A DNA stretch of 64,000 bases from an uncultured Lachnospiraceae bacterium (GTDB lineage Bacteria; Bacillota; Clostridia; Lachnospirales; Lachnospiraceae): NCBI GenBank assembly GCA_905201915.1, contig CAJKQE010000002.1, positions 1 through 64,000 on the forward strand, given 5' to 3'. A program made the translations under genes and the position numbers. Below the pieces are notes generated by a model that was not told where the DNA came from, did not search any database, and worked only from the letters and a program-made list of their open reading frames with translations. Positions 49,811 through 57,678 of this stretch are shown here, piece by piece (the stretch's first letter is position 1; each line of letters opens with the position of its first letter).

Positions 49811-51142
49811 ATGACAGAACATCGTAGGAGACGTAGAGACGAAGAAGAAGCAAGAAGACGGGAAATAGAAAGACGTAAAAGAATTATCAGAGAAAGAAAA
49901 AGACGCCAGAGAATTATGCGTCAGAGAATGATATTGGCGGGAATTGGCGCTCTTGTCTTAGTAGTGGGTGGCGTTGCCATTGGAACATCAATACATAAAA
50001 AAAATGAAGAAAAACAGGCAAAGAAAGTAGAAGAACAGAAGAAAAAAGAGTCAGCAGCAGAAGAATCCAATGTGCTTCGTATGGTAGCTGTAGGAGATAA
50101 TCTTATTCATGATGCTGTTATTAATTCCGGTAAGGAACAGGACTGGAATTTTGACTTTTTATATGAAAATATTAAGGAAGATATAAAAAAGGCTGATTTA
50201 GCATCTGTAAATCAGGAAACACCTTTTATTAAAGAGCATGATAAGGCAGCGGGATATCCTGACTTTGCAACACCTACAGAAGTAGGAGATGCGTTGGTAA
50301 AGGCAGGATTTGATATTGTCACACAAGCTACGGAACATGCATTTGACAGAGAAAGTGATGGAATTACAGACTCAGTAGAATTTTGGGATAAAAGTTATCC
50401 TAAAATTGTTAATCTTGGAATACATGATAATGCTGATGAAGCTCGGTATCAGGTAATTGAAAAGAAAAATTTTAAGATTGCCGTGATGAATTATAGCTCT
50501 ATGGTAAGTGAGAACCATTCGATTTCAGAAAAAGAAAGCTATATGGTAGATACTTATTCAGAAAAAAATATCAAAGAAGATTTGACAAAAGCACAGAAAG
50601 AGGCAGATGTAAGTATTGTATATCTCCACGGAGGGAAGAGCGATACGGAGGACGCAGATGAAAGACTTCAGGAAAAAATTGATTTTCTGGCAGAACAGGG
50701 AGCTGATGTGGTAATCTGCTCACATCCTCATATTCTGAAAAAATATGGAAAAATAACAAGACCAGATGGCAAAGAAATGTTGGTATATTATTCTTTGGGG
50801 AATTTTGTAAGCCATCAGTCATCTTTGAAAAATCTTCTGGGAGGAATGGCAGAATTCACATTGAAAAAAGATGCAAAGTCAGGCGAAGTAGCTATTGAAG
50901 ATTACAGTTTAGTTCCATTGGTAATACATTATAATGAAGATTTTACAAAAGCAGGAGTTTATAAGCTTTCTGATTATACGGAAGAATTAGCAAAGGAGCA
51001 TAAAATTCATATAGAAGATGAGGAGGCAGAATTTACATTAGCTGCCTTAAAGGAAGCAGCAGAAAAGGTGGCAACTCCGGTAACGGGAAGTGCAGAAAAG
51101 ACTTCCGGTGAAGAAGTAGATGAGGAGAAAAAAGAAGAATAA
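49811..51142 (+). CDS. CapA-family (PGA_cap) metallophosphatase-like protein, membrane anchored
   Basis: A 443-residue protein. Residues 1-40 are extremely rich in Arg and Glu (EHRRRRRDEEEARRREIERRKR), then one membrane helix (about 42-62), then an extracellular CapA domain: VLRMVAVGDNLIHDAV, ADLASVNQETPF, FDIVTQATEHAFD, VSIVYLHGG, EQGADVVICSHPHILKKYG, YYSLGNFVSHQ. The motif set matches the metallophosphatase-like fold linked to poly-gamma-glutamate capsule export, but no pgs/cap genes are nearby, so the substrate is unknown. The tail is Glu/Lys-rich. Confidence 0.9.
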   Translation: MTEHRRRRRDEEEARRREIERRKRIIRERKRRQRIMRQRMILAGIGALVLVVGGVAIGTSIHKKNEEKQAKKVEEQKKKESAAEESNVLRMVAVGDNLIHDAVINSGKEQDWNFDFLYENIKEDIKKADLASVNQETPFIKEHDKAAGYPDFATPTEVGDALVKAGFDIVTQATEHAFDRESDGITDSVEFWDKSYPKIVNLGIHDNADEARYQVIEKKNFKIAVMNYSSMVSENHSISEKESYMVDTYSEKNIKEDLTKAQKEADVSIVYLHGGKSDTEDADERLQEKIDFLAEQGADVVICSHPHILKKYGKITRPDGKEMLVYYSLGNFVSHQSSLKNLLGGMAEFTLKKDAKSGEVAIEDYSLVPLVIHYNEDFTKAGVYKLSDYTEELAKEHKIHIEDEEAEFTLAALKEAAEKVATPVTGSAEKTSGEEVDEEKKEE

Positions 51143-51149
51143 TTTTTTA

Positions 51150-51198
51150 AGAGAGCAATAAGAAGCTGAAAATCAGCCTCTTATTGTTCTCTTTTTTC
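51150..51198 (+). terminator. Intrinsic terminator after the CapA gene
   Basis: AGAGAGCAATAAGA (51150-51163) pairs with TCTTATTGTTCTCT (51179-51192), one G-U, inner GCTGA/TCAGC, then TTTTTT. The distal arm overlaps the last codons of the small gene on the minus strand. Confidence 0.85.
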
Positions 51199-51387
51199 GC
51201 TTGTTTTCTCCACATAACAGTCAGGAGAATAGGGAAGTATTTCTTTGTAGGAGTCGATTTCTGAAATGGATTTTGGCATGGCGGGGATGAGCCCCGTAGC
51301 TTCTGTTGTGGCACAGCCGTCTAAATCGTTAATAGAAGTGGCCTCCACATTGAACTTGTCGGAATAGGAAATTTTCTTGTTATTCAT
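51181..51387 (-). CDS. Small conserved-looking protein of unknown function (68 aa)
   Basis: A 68-residue product starting at ATG 51387, six bases after a perfect AGGAGG (51399-51394); the longer open frame to 51549 has no ribosome site. The sequence begins MNNKKISYSDKFNVEATSIND and continues with CATTEATGLIPAMPKSISE, SYKEILPYSPDCYVEK and a charged tail. There is no signal peptide or membrane helix; it is acidic, with two Cys and a Thr/Ala/Pro-rich middle. No family recognised. It stands alone between capA (convergent) and the MATE gene (divergent). The strong ribosome site and compact protein-like composition support a real gene. Confidence 0.65.
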   Translation of the reverse strand: MNNKKISYSDKFNVEATSINDLDGCATTEATGLIPAMPKSISEIDSYKEILPYSPDCYVEKTSEKREQ

Positions 51388-51445
51388 GATATACCTCCTG
51401 TTTTTTTTAGTATTTCCGAAAAGCAGTAAGGTATGTATGAAATGA

Positions 51446-51474
51446 TTGACAAAAAACATGGAAATCGTTATGCT
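51446..51474 (+). promoter_or_regulatory. Promoter of the MATE transporter gene
   Basis: TTGACA (51446-51451), 17-base spacer, TATGCT (51469-51474), about 30 bases before the ATG at 51504. Confidence 0.72.
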
Positions 51475-51503
51475 GTATGAGGGATAAAAGGAGGGAAAAT
51501 AAA

Positions 51504-52847
51504 ATGGATAAAAATACAAATGCAATGGGTACAAAAAAGATAATGCCACTTTTAATTTCCATGTCTGTGCCGCCTATGATTTCTATGTTGATACAGGCAT
51601 TGTATAATATTGTAGACAGCATGTATGTAGCCAGAGTAAGTGAAGATGCTCTAACGGCAGTTTCCCTGGCATATCCTTTGCAGAATATGATTTTGGCAGT
51701 ATCCTGTGGATTTGGTATTGGTTTAAGTGCATGTGCTTCCAGAGCATTGGGCGCAAAAGATGACAAAGAGGTTACGACAACGGCAAACCACGGATTGATA
51801 TTTTGTGCAGTGCACTGGTTGCTGTTTGTACTTGCTGGTATTTTCTTGACAAGACCTTTTCTCAGTGCGTTTACAGACAGTCCTGAGATTTTGGACATGA
51901 GCTGTCAATATACACAGATTGTTTTATTTTTCAGTATTGGAAGTATGTATCACTTATATTCTGAAAAATTATTTCAAGCAACGGGCAATATGATTATGCC
52001 TATGTTTTTTCAGGGAATAGGGGCTATTTTTAATATTATTCTGGATCCGGTGTTGATTTTCGGATGGTTTGGATTGCCGGCTATGGGAGTGCAGGGAGCA
52101 GCTATCGCAACAGTTGCCGCACAGATTTTAGCAGCGGCACTTTCTATGGGATTTTTCCTGAAAAAATGTCCTTCTATTAAAATTAATTTAAAAGATTTCC
52201 GGTTGGATGGGGCGATTTTGAAAAAAATTTATATGGTGGGAATTCCTTCTGCCATTATGATGGCGTTGCCGTCTATTTTAGTAGCAGCATTAAATTCTGT
52301 TTTGGCGTCTTTTTCTGCAACAGCTATTGCAGTATTTGGACTTTATATTAAAATCCAGTCTTTTGTATACATGCCGGCAAATGGTGTTGTACAGGGGATG
52401 CGTCCGATTATGGGTTATAATTATGGTGCCGGAAATAAAAAACGTATGAAGGAAACTTTAAAGGCAAGTATGGAGGCAACCGGTGTGATTATGCTGATAG
52501 GTATGCTGCTGTTCTTGCTGTTTCCGGGATTTATTATGAAACTGTTTGATGCAAATCAAGAGATGCTGAGAATTGGTGTGCCCATGCTTCGTATTATTGC
52601 TATAGGATTTTTAATTTCTACAGTAGGATGTGTACTTTCCGGTACATTTGAAGCATTGGGAAAAGGAATACAGTCACTGGTGATTTCTGTGTTGCGTCAG
52701 TTAGTAATTATTATTCCGTTAGCTGCATTATTATCCAAAAGTATGGGATTATTTGGCGTATGGATTACATTCCCAATCGCAGAGCTTTTGGCAGCTTTTG
52801 TAGGATGTGTACTTTACGGACAATTTATGAAGTATTTGAAATTATAG
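51504..52847 (+). CDS. MATE-family efflux transporter
   Basis: Multidrug/toxic compound exporter of 447 residues with twelve membrane helices in two six-helix halves. Start at ATG 51504 behind AAAGGAGGG; an ATG 27 bases upstream lies before the ribosome site. Family marks: MPLLISMSVPPMISMLIQALYNIVDSMYVAR at the start, and PANGVVQGMRPIMGYNYGAGN opening the second half. The substrate and the coupling ion (Na+ or H+) cannot be read from the sequence. The next gene follows after 10 bases. Confidence 0.92.
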   Translation: MDKNTNAMGTKKIMPLLISMSVPPMISMLIQALYNIVDSMYVARVSEDALTAVSLAYPLQNMILAVSCGFGIGLSACASRALGAKDDKEVTTTANHGLIFCAVHWLLFVLAGIFLTRPFLSAFTDSPEILDMSCQYTQIVLFFSIGSMYHLYSEKLFQATGNMIMPMFFQGIGAIFNIILDPVLIFGWFGLPAMGVQGAAIATVAAQILAAALSMGFFLKKCPSIKINLKDFRLDGAILKKIYMVGIPSAIMMALPSILVAALNSVLASFSATAIAVFGLYIKIQSFVYMPANGVVQGMRPIMGYNYGAGNKKRMKETLKASMEATGVIMLIGMLLFLLFPGFIMKLFDANQEMLRIGVPMLRIIAIGFLISTVGCVLSGTFEALGKGIQSLVISVLRQLVIIIPLAALLSKSMGLFGVWITFPIAELLAAFVGCVLYGQFMKYLKL

Positions 52848-52857
52848 GAGTAAAGCA

Positions 52858-53358
52858 ATGGGAAAACAGAAGGAAAAAGAAATTAAGACAAATGCAATGA
52901 GAATTTTAGATAAAAATAAAATTTCTTATGAAGTTCTTCAATATGAGTGTGATGAATTTATTGATGGGCTTCATACGGCACAAAAAACAGGAGCTCCTGT
53001 GGAGCAGTCTTTTAAAACATTGATTGTGCAAGGGAAAAGTAAAGAATACTATGTGGTTGTTATTCCCATTGCTCTTGAAATTGATTTGAAAAAAGCGGCA
53101 AAGGCAGTGGGAGAGAAATCCGTAGAACTTATCCATGTAAAAGATATAACAAAAGTAAGCGGATATGTACGAGGAGGATGCAGTCCACTGGGAATGAAAA
53201 AACAGTACCCTACGATTATTCATGAAAGTGCGCTTGCGTATGAGGAAATATATGTAAGCGGAGGAAGAATTGGTACAACTTTGAAATTAAATCCAAAAGA
53301 ATTAGCTGAGATTGTATCGGGGAAATTTGTTGAAATAGCAGCGGGATATACACATTGA
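52858..53358 (+). CDS. ybaK: YbaK/EbsC-family Cys-tRNA(Pro) deacylase
   Basis: Trans-editing enzyme that hydrolyses cysteine mischarged on tRNA-Pro. The 166 residues cover the YbaK/ProX fold: KTNAMRILDKNKISYEVLQYECDE, EQSFKTLIVQGKSKEYYVVVIP with the catalytic-region Lys, and GYVRGGCSPLGMKKQYPTIIHESA. ATG at 52858, 10 bases after the MATE gene and probably co-transcribed. Confidence 0.92.
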   Translation: MGKQKEKEIKTNAMRILDKNKISYEVLQYECDEFIDGLHTAQKTGAPVEQSFKTLIVQGKSKEYYVVVIPIALEIDLKKAAKAVGEKSVELIHVKDITKVSGYVRGGCSPLGMKKQYPTIIHESALAYEEIYVSGGRIGTTLKLNPKELAEIVSGKFVEIAAGYTH

Positions 53359-53376
53359 GGTATATCCCGCCTTTTT
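53341..53376 (+). terminator. Intrinsic terminator overlapping the ybaK end
   Basis: Perfect 11-base stem GCGGGATATAC (53341-53351) with GTATATCCCGC (53360-53370), then TTTTT. The 5' arm encodes the last residues of YbaK (AAGYTH). Confidence 0.88.
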
Positions 53377-53402
53377 ACATAGAAAATTAAATTTTGAAAA
53401 AA

Positions 53403-54017
53403 TTATAAACGGAAGGAGTCTTTCACAATATCTGCGAGAAGCTGCTGTCCCTGAATGGTAAGATGAATACCGTCTGTAGTGATGTTTTCATATCCCTGTT
53501 CCTGAATTTTTTTATTCAGAGGTGCTTGCAGAGGAATAAAGTAAGCACCATAGTTACGGGCAAGTTTTTGAATGTTTTTAGACATTTTTTTCTGCCATGG
53601 TATCCAGTCATCATATTCTTCATGTTGAGGCAGAATAAAAGGTTCTAAAATAATTACTTTTGCCTGCGTTTCTCTGGATAAATCAAAAAGCATCTCATGA
53701 TAGGCACGAATACTGTCTTCCAACATATAAAGTTTATCCTGTTCGGAAGCAGAGGAATTTGCAATCAGCCCGATATCATTAACTCCTACCAGAATGCTGA
53801 TATAATCAGGTTTTAAAGAAATACATTCACGATGGAGAGTTTCTGCAACATTTTGCACTACATAACCCTCTACACCACGATTAACAATGTTCCAATTCTG
53901 ATTTTGAGCTTTTAAACGTTCTGAAAATATATTTACATAACCAAATCCCAGCTCGTTAGGAGAAGTTTTCCTGCCGGCATCGGTAATACTGTCACCTAAA
54001 AATATAATAAGTCCCAT
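53403..54017 (-). CDS. SGNH/GDSL-family hydrolase
   Basis: A 204-residue esterase-type enzyme of the SGNH fold. Block I is IIFLGDSITDAGRK with the catalytic Ser, block II has Gly in NRGVEGYVV, block III is VGVNDIGLIA with Asn, and block V is TTDGIHLTIQGQ with the Asp-His pair. No signal peptide, so it is probably cytoplasmic. The substrate is unknown; lipid, sugar-ester or acyl groups are possible. Single gene, convergent with ybaK. Confidence 0.9.
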   Translation of the reverse strand: MGLIIFLGDSITDAGRKTSPNELGFGYVNIFSERLKAQNQNWNIVNRGVEGYVVQNVAETLHRECISLKPDYISILVGVNDIGLIANSSASEQDKLYMLEDSIRAYHEMLFDLSRETQAKVIILEPFILPQHEEYDDWIPWQKKMSKNIQKLARNYGAYFIPLQAPLNKKIQEQGYENITTDGIHLTIQGQQLLADIVKDSFRL

Positions 54018-54130
54018 AGTCTATACTCCTTATTACTGTTTCTATTCAATATTTTAACTGAAAATTACAGAGATTGCAAATGATAATTTTGTGTAGTCTA
54101 TCCAAATCGAAAAATTGGTAATAATTTCTC

Positions 54131-54159
54131 TTTACAAATGTTTTTAGCAAGGCTATAAT
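54131..54159 (+). promoter_or_regulatory. Promoter of the Tad pilus locus
   Basis: TTTACA (54131-54136), 17-base spacer, TATAAT (54154-54159), about 80 bases before the first tad gene. GTCGTTCGAC (54187-54196) in the leader is a short inverted repeat. Confidence 0.7.
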
Positions 54160-54238
54160 CAGATACAACTTCAAGATATTCTTACAGTCGTTCGACTGAT
54201 ATTTTCCAAAGTTTTAATTGAATAAAAGAGGTGATTTT

Positions 54239-54748
54239 TTGTCAGTACAATCATTGCTTGTGTTGTATTTTGCCGGTATTGCTATGTGCATGGATTTTTT
54301 AATAGAAAGGGTGGTGAACGGATTTATTATAGTGTTTTTTCTGACAGGAACTTTCTGGCAGATTGAAGAAAATGGGATATCAGGGGCTTTATCAGGTGGA
54401 TTGGGTTTCTTATTGCCTTGTATCTTGTTGTTTCCGTTGTTTTATTTTCAAATGCTGGGTGCGGGAGACATCAAATTACTTTCTGGTCTGGGAGTTTTTT
54501 TAGGTGTATCTGCTGTGTTTAAACTTATTCTTTGTTCTCTTTTTCTGGGAGGAATATTATCTTTTGCATTTCTGATTTCATGTGGGAATTTTAAAGAGAG
54601 ATTATCTTATTTTTTCAATTATGTTTATGAATATAGTCAAAGTAAGGTGCTGCGTAGTTACATAAAAAAAGGCAATCAGCCTGAAAACTTTCATTTTACA
54701 GTACCGATATTTTTAAGTGTTATGCTTTATGTAGGAGGAGTTTATTGA
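54239..54748 (+). CDS. Prepilin peptidase (A24 family, TadV/CpaA type)
   Basis: Aspartic membrane protease that trims Flp prepilins. The 169 residues start at TTG 54239 behind AAAGAGGTGAT; an upstream ATG at 54218 precedes that site. It has about six membrane helices. The catalytic Asp residues are probably that in CMDFLIERVVNG and that in MLGAGDIKLLSGLG, the GxGDxK motif. It is the first gene of the Tad locus and overlaps the next gene by 4 bases (TTGA). A second A24-like gene lies at 61277. Confidence 0.88.
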   Translation: MSVQSLLVLYFAGIAMCMDFLIERVVNGFIIVFFLTGTFWQIEENGISGALSGGLGFLLPCILLFPLFYFQMLGAGDIKLLSGLGVFLGVSAVFKLILCSLFLGGILSFAFLISCGNFKERLSYFFNYVYEYSQSKVLRSYIKKGNQPENFHFTVPIFLSVMLYVGGVY

Positions 54749-55755
54749 AGAAAAATATGATTGCAGTCTGTGATTCAGACACAGATTATGCCTGTAATTT
54801 TACAGAGTATTTGAACAACAAGAAAAAGCTTCCTTTTCGTGCAGAAGCTTTTACAGATGTAGAAAAATTTTATAATTCGGTGAGCAGTCAGTCACCGCCT
54901 ATGCTGTTGATTGCACAAAAAGATGTAGACGATAGAATACAGCAGATAGAACAAGAAAACATAGTGGTGCTTTCCGATGAAAAAGAGGAAAAAAGATTAC
55001 CATATAAGTGTATCTATAAGTATCAGTCAGCAGAAAGTGTAATTAAGGAAGTCATGGAATATTATACGGAGAAAACGCAAGTTTCTTTTTACTCTGATGT
55101 AGAACAGGGAATGAAAATTGTGGGAATTTATTCACCTTCCGATATATGTGTAAATTGTCTATTTGCTTTGACGGCGGCGCAGATTTTGGGAGAGGAAAAA
55201 AGAGTGCTGTATATCAGTATGGAGGATTTTGCGGGATTGGAGCAGTTATTTTTACAGGAATATGAGAAAAATCTTACTGATTTCTTTTATGCACTGCGCT
55301 GTGGAAAGGAAAATTTGTGGGAGGAACTAGAAGAAATGATACAGCAACAGGGTGATATGGAGTATTTGCCGCCGGTGGAGTCACCGGAAGATATTAAATC
55401 CATTCCTTTTGCTCATTGGGGCAGTCTTTTTGAAACAGTTAAAAAGAGTGGCAGATACCAGTTGCTGATACTGAATATCAACAGTGCGGTGGATGAGTTA
55501 TTTTCTGTGTTGAATTTATGCAGTGAGATTTATATGCCTGTAAAATCGGGATTTATAGCAGATTGTAAGCTTTCTCAGTTTCATACATTGATGAAAAATT
55601 GGGGTGTCATAGAAGAAGATAGAATAAAAGTAGTTTCTCTTTCAGGCAGCAGTCAGGCAGGTATAGAGGAAATACAAACTGTGCAGGAATTAAAAATAGG
55701 CCCTTGGGGAAGCTTTGTAAGAAAGGTGCTGAAAAGTCGTGAAGGAAGAAAATAA
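54745..55755 (+). CDS. tadZ: TadZ/CpaE-like protein with a degenerate ATPase domain
   Basis: A 336-residue protein at the TadZ position. Residues 1-110 resemble a receiver-like domain (MIAVCDSDTDYACNFTEYL, PPMLLIAQKDVDD) without a clear phospho-Asp site. Residues 120-330 follow the ParA/MinD-like pattern of TadZ, but the P-loop region reads VGIYSPSDICVNCLFALTAAQIL; the GGxGKT lysine is missing, so ATP binding is doubtful. TadZ normally localises the pilus machine at a cell site. TTG start at 54745 behind AGGAGG. It overlaps tadA by 17 bases. Confidence 0.75.
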   Translation: MKKNMIAVCDSDTDYACNFTEYLNNKKKLPFRAEAFTDVEKFYNSVSSQSPPMLLIAQKDVDDRIQQIEQENIVVLSDEKEEKRLPYKCIYKYQSAESVIKEVMEYYTEKTQVSFYSDVEQGMKIVGIYSPSDICVNCLFALTAAQILGEEKRVLYISMEDFAGLEQLFLQEYEKNLTDFFYALRCGKENLWEELEEMIQQQGDMEYLPPVESPEDIKSIPFAHWGSLFETVKKSGRYQLLILNINSAVDELFSVLNLCSEIYMPVKSGFIADCKLSQFHTLMKNWGVIEEDRIKVVSLSGSSQAGIEEIQTVQELKIGPWGSFVRKVLKSREGRK

Positions 55756-56935
55756 TGATGAATTCCAAAGCTTGCGAAAAATATTAGTAGAAAGGTTGGA
55801 AAATACATGGAAAGACTTAGATGAAGATGTTTTAGAGATAATAGATGAAATTTTACATCATTATGGGAAACAGAAGTATATGCCGATTGCACAGAGGGAA
55901 AGGCTACGAAATGCACTTTTTTTATCTGTGCGGCGTATGGATGTGTTGGAGGAGCTATTGGAAGATGATGATGTTACAGAGATTATGATTAATGGCTGGA
56001 ATAAAATTTTTATAGAAAAAGGAGGGAAAATCGAGAATTTCGGAAAAAACTTTTCTTCTCCGGAAAAGCTGGATGATGTGATTCAACAAATGGCATCCAG
56101 ATGTAACCGTGTAATTAATACATTACAGCCTATTGTGGATGCACGGTTAGTAGGAGGAGAGCGAATAAATGCAGTGATTGCTCCGGTTGCACTGGATGGC
56201 CCGGTACTTACCATAAGGAAATTTCCGGAAAATCCTATTACCATGGATAAATTATTGGAGTTAGAGAGCATTACAGAAGAAGCAGCCTGTTTTTTGAAAA
56301 AGCTTATGGCAGCAGGATATACGATTTTAATAGGAGGTGGAACGGGATCAGGAAAAACCACATTTCTTAATGCATTATCAGAATATATTCCAAAAGATGA
56401 AAGAGTAATTACCATTGAAGATAATGCGGAATTGCAAATTCAGGGTATAGAAAATCTGGTTCGTTTGGAATGCAGACCGGCGAATATAGAGAAAACTCAG
56501 GAAATTACCATTGGAGATTTATTAAGAACCTGTCTTCGTATGAGACCAAGCAGAATTATTGTAGGGGAGGTGAGAGGAAAGGAGGCAGCAGAACTTTTGC
56601 AAGTTGTCAATATAGGGAATGACGGAAGTCTGAGTACAATTCATGCCAATAGTTGTAAAGATATGGTAAGCAGGCTGGAAACCATGGTACTTATGGGAAT
56701 TGATTTGCCTATACCTGTTATTCGCCGTCAGATTGTATCGGGTTTTGATATCTTTGTACACTTAGGAAGAATGTCAGATAAAAGCAGAAAAGTATTGGAA
56801 ATCTGTGAAATAAAAGAAATTTCAAAGGAAGGTGAGGTCATATTAAATCCATTATTTATCAGAAACACAAACTTAGAAAAAAAGGGACATCTTTATCACA
56901 CCGAAAAGCTTACAAAAGCAGGGATTGCCCTGTAA
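55739..56935 (+). CDS. tadA: Tad secretion ATPase TadA/CpaF
   Basis: Hexameric secretion ATPase that powers Flp pilus assembly, 398 residues. N-terminal helical domain to about residue 110 (LEELLEDDDVTEIMINGWNKIFIEKGGKI), then the RecA-like core with Walker A GGGTGSGKTT, the Asp box TIEDNAELQ, LRMRPSRIIVGEVRGKEAAELLQ (Walker B), and the His box GSLSTIHANS. GTG start at 55739 inside the end of tadZ. The next pilus gene, tadB, has no clear start codon. Confidence 0.95.
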   Translation: MKEENNDEFQSLRKILVERLENTWKDLDEDVLEIIDEILHHYGKQKYMPIAQRERLRNALFLSVRRMDVLEELLEDDDVTEIMINGWNKIFIEKGGKIENFGKNFSSPEKLDDVIQQMASRCNRVINTLQPIVDARLVGGERINAVIAPVALDGPVLTIRKFPENPITMDKLLELESITEEAACFLKKLMAAGYTILIGGGTGSGKTTFLNALSEYIPKDERVITIEDNAELQIQGIENLVRLECRPANIEKTQEITIGDLLRTCLRMRPSRIIVGEVRGKEAAELLQVVNIGNDGSLSTIHANSCKDMVSRLETMVLMGIDLPIPVIRRQIVSGFDIFVHLGRMSDKSRKVLEICEIKEISKEGEVILNPLFIRNTNLEKKGHLYHTEKLTKAGIAL

Positions 56936-57000
56936 ACAAAATTGACTATGATGTTTATCATCTTTCTATACAACAGTGGGGGATTTATTTTATAGAGGCA

Positions 57001-57678
57001 GTGTGTGCCTGTATGGGAATAAATTATTTGTTTTATAAAAGTCCGATAGTCTTTTTCTTTATGTTTCCATTACCTTTTTGGTATATACATCAAAGGAAAA
57101 AACAGCAAATCCGCTTGAGGAAGAAACGATTAAATTATCAGTTTAAAGATGCTTTAAACGCCATGCAGGTAGGGATATCGGCAGGATATTCTTTAGATAA
57201 TACTATAAAAGAAGCAAGGAAAGATTTGGAAAAGATGTATGGAGCAAAAGCAGAAATGGCAAGAGAGTTTGCATACATAGAAAAACAACTGGGACACAGC
57301 ATATCCTTAGAGGAACTGCTATATGATTTGGGAATTCGAAGCAGAGTAGAAGATATCTTGAATTTTACAGACGTTTTGATACAGGCAAAGAAAATGGGAG
57401 GAAATATGCGGGGAATTTTAAATCGTTGTATTTCATCTATCGAGGAACGTATTCAGGTAAAAAAGGAAATAGATACCATTTTAGCATCAAGAAAAATGGA
57501 GCAGAAAATTATGAGTTTTATTCCTTTGGGAATTATTTTCTATATGCAGATTACTTCTCCGGAATTTTTAAGCGTATTATATGGAAATCCGGCGGGAGTT
57601 TGTGTTATGACAATTTGCCTTTTTTTGTATATTGCAGCGTTTCAATGGGGAGTGAGGCTGACGCAGATTGACATTTAA
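57001..57678 (+). CDS. tadB: Tad platform protein TadB
   Basis: Inner-membrane platform protein of the pilus machine, T2SF fold. It has one or two N-terminal membrane helices, a cytoplasmic domain (KDALNAMQVGISAGYSLDNTIKEA and VEDILNFTDVLIQAKKMGGNM) and two C-terminal helices. The 5' end is uncertain. GTG 57001 is the first standard start, but the open frame upstream encodes DYDVYHLSIQQWGIYFIEA, which looks like the authentic TadB N-terminus and has no ATG, GTG or TTG before it. An ATT start at 56941 or frameshifting from tadA are possible. It overlaps tadC by 11 bases. Confidence 0.85.
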   Translation: MCACMGINYLFYKSPIVFFFMFPLPFWYIHQRKKQQIRLRKKRLNYQFKDALNAMQVGISAGYSLDNTIKEARKDLEKMYGAKAEMAREFAYIEKQLGHSISLEELLYDLGIRSRVEDILNFTDVLIQAKKMGGNMRGILNRCISSIEERIQVKKEIDTILASRKMEQKIMSFIPLGIIFYMQITSPEFLSVLYGNPAGVCVMTICLFLYIAAFQWGVRLTQIDI

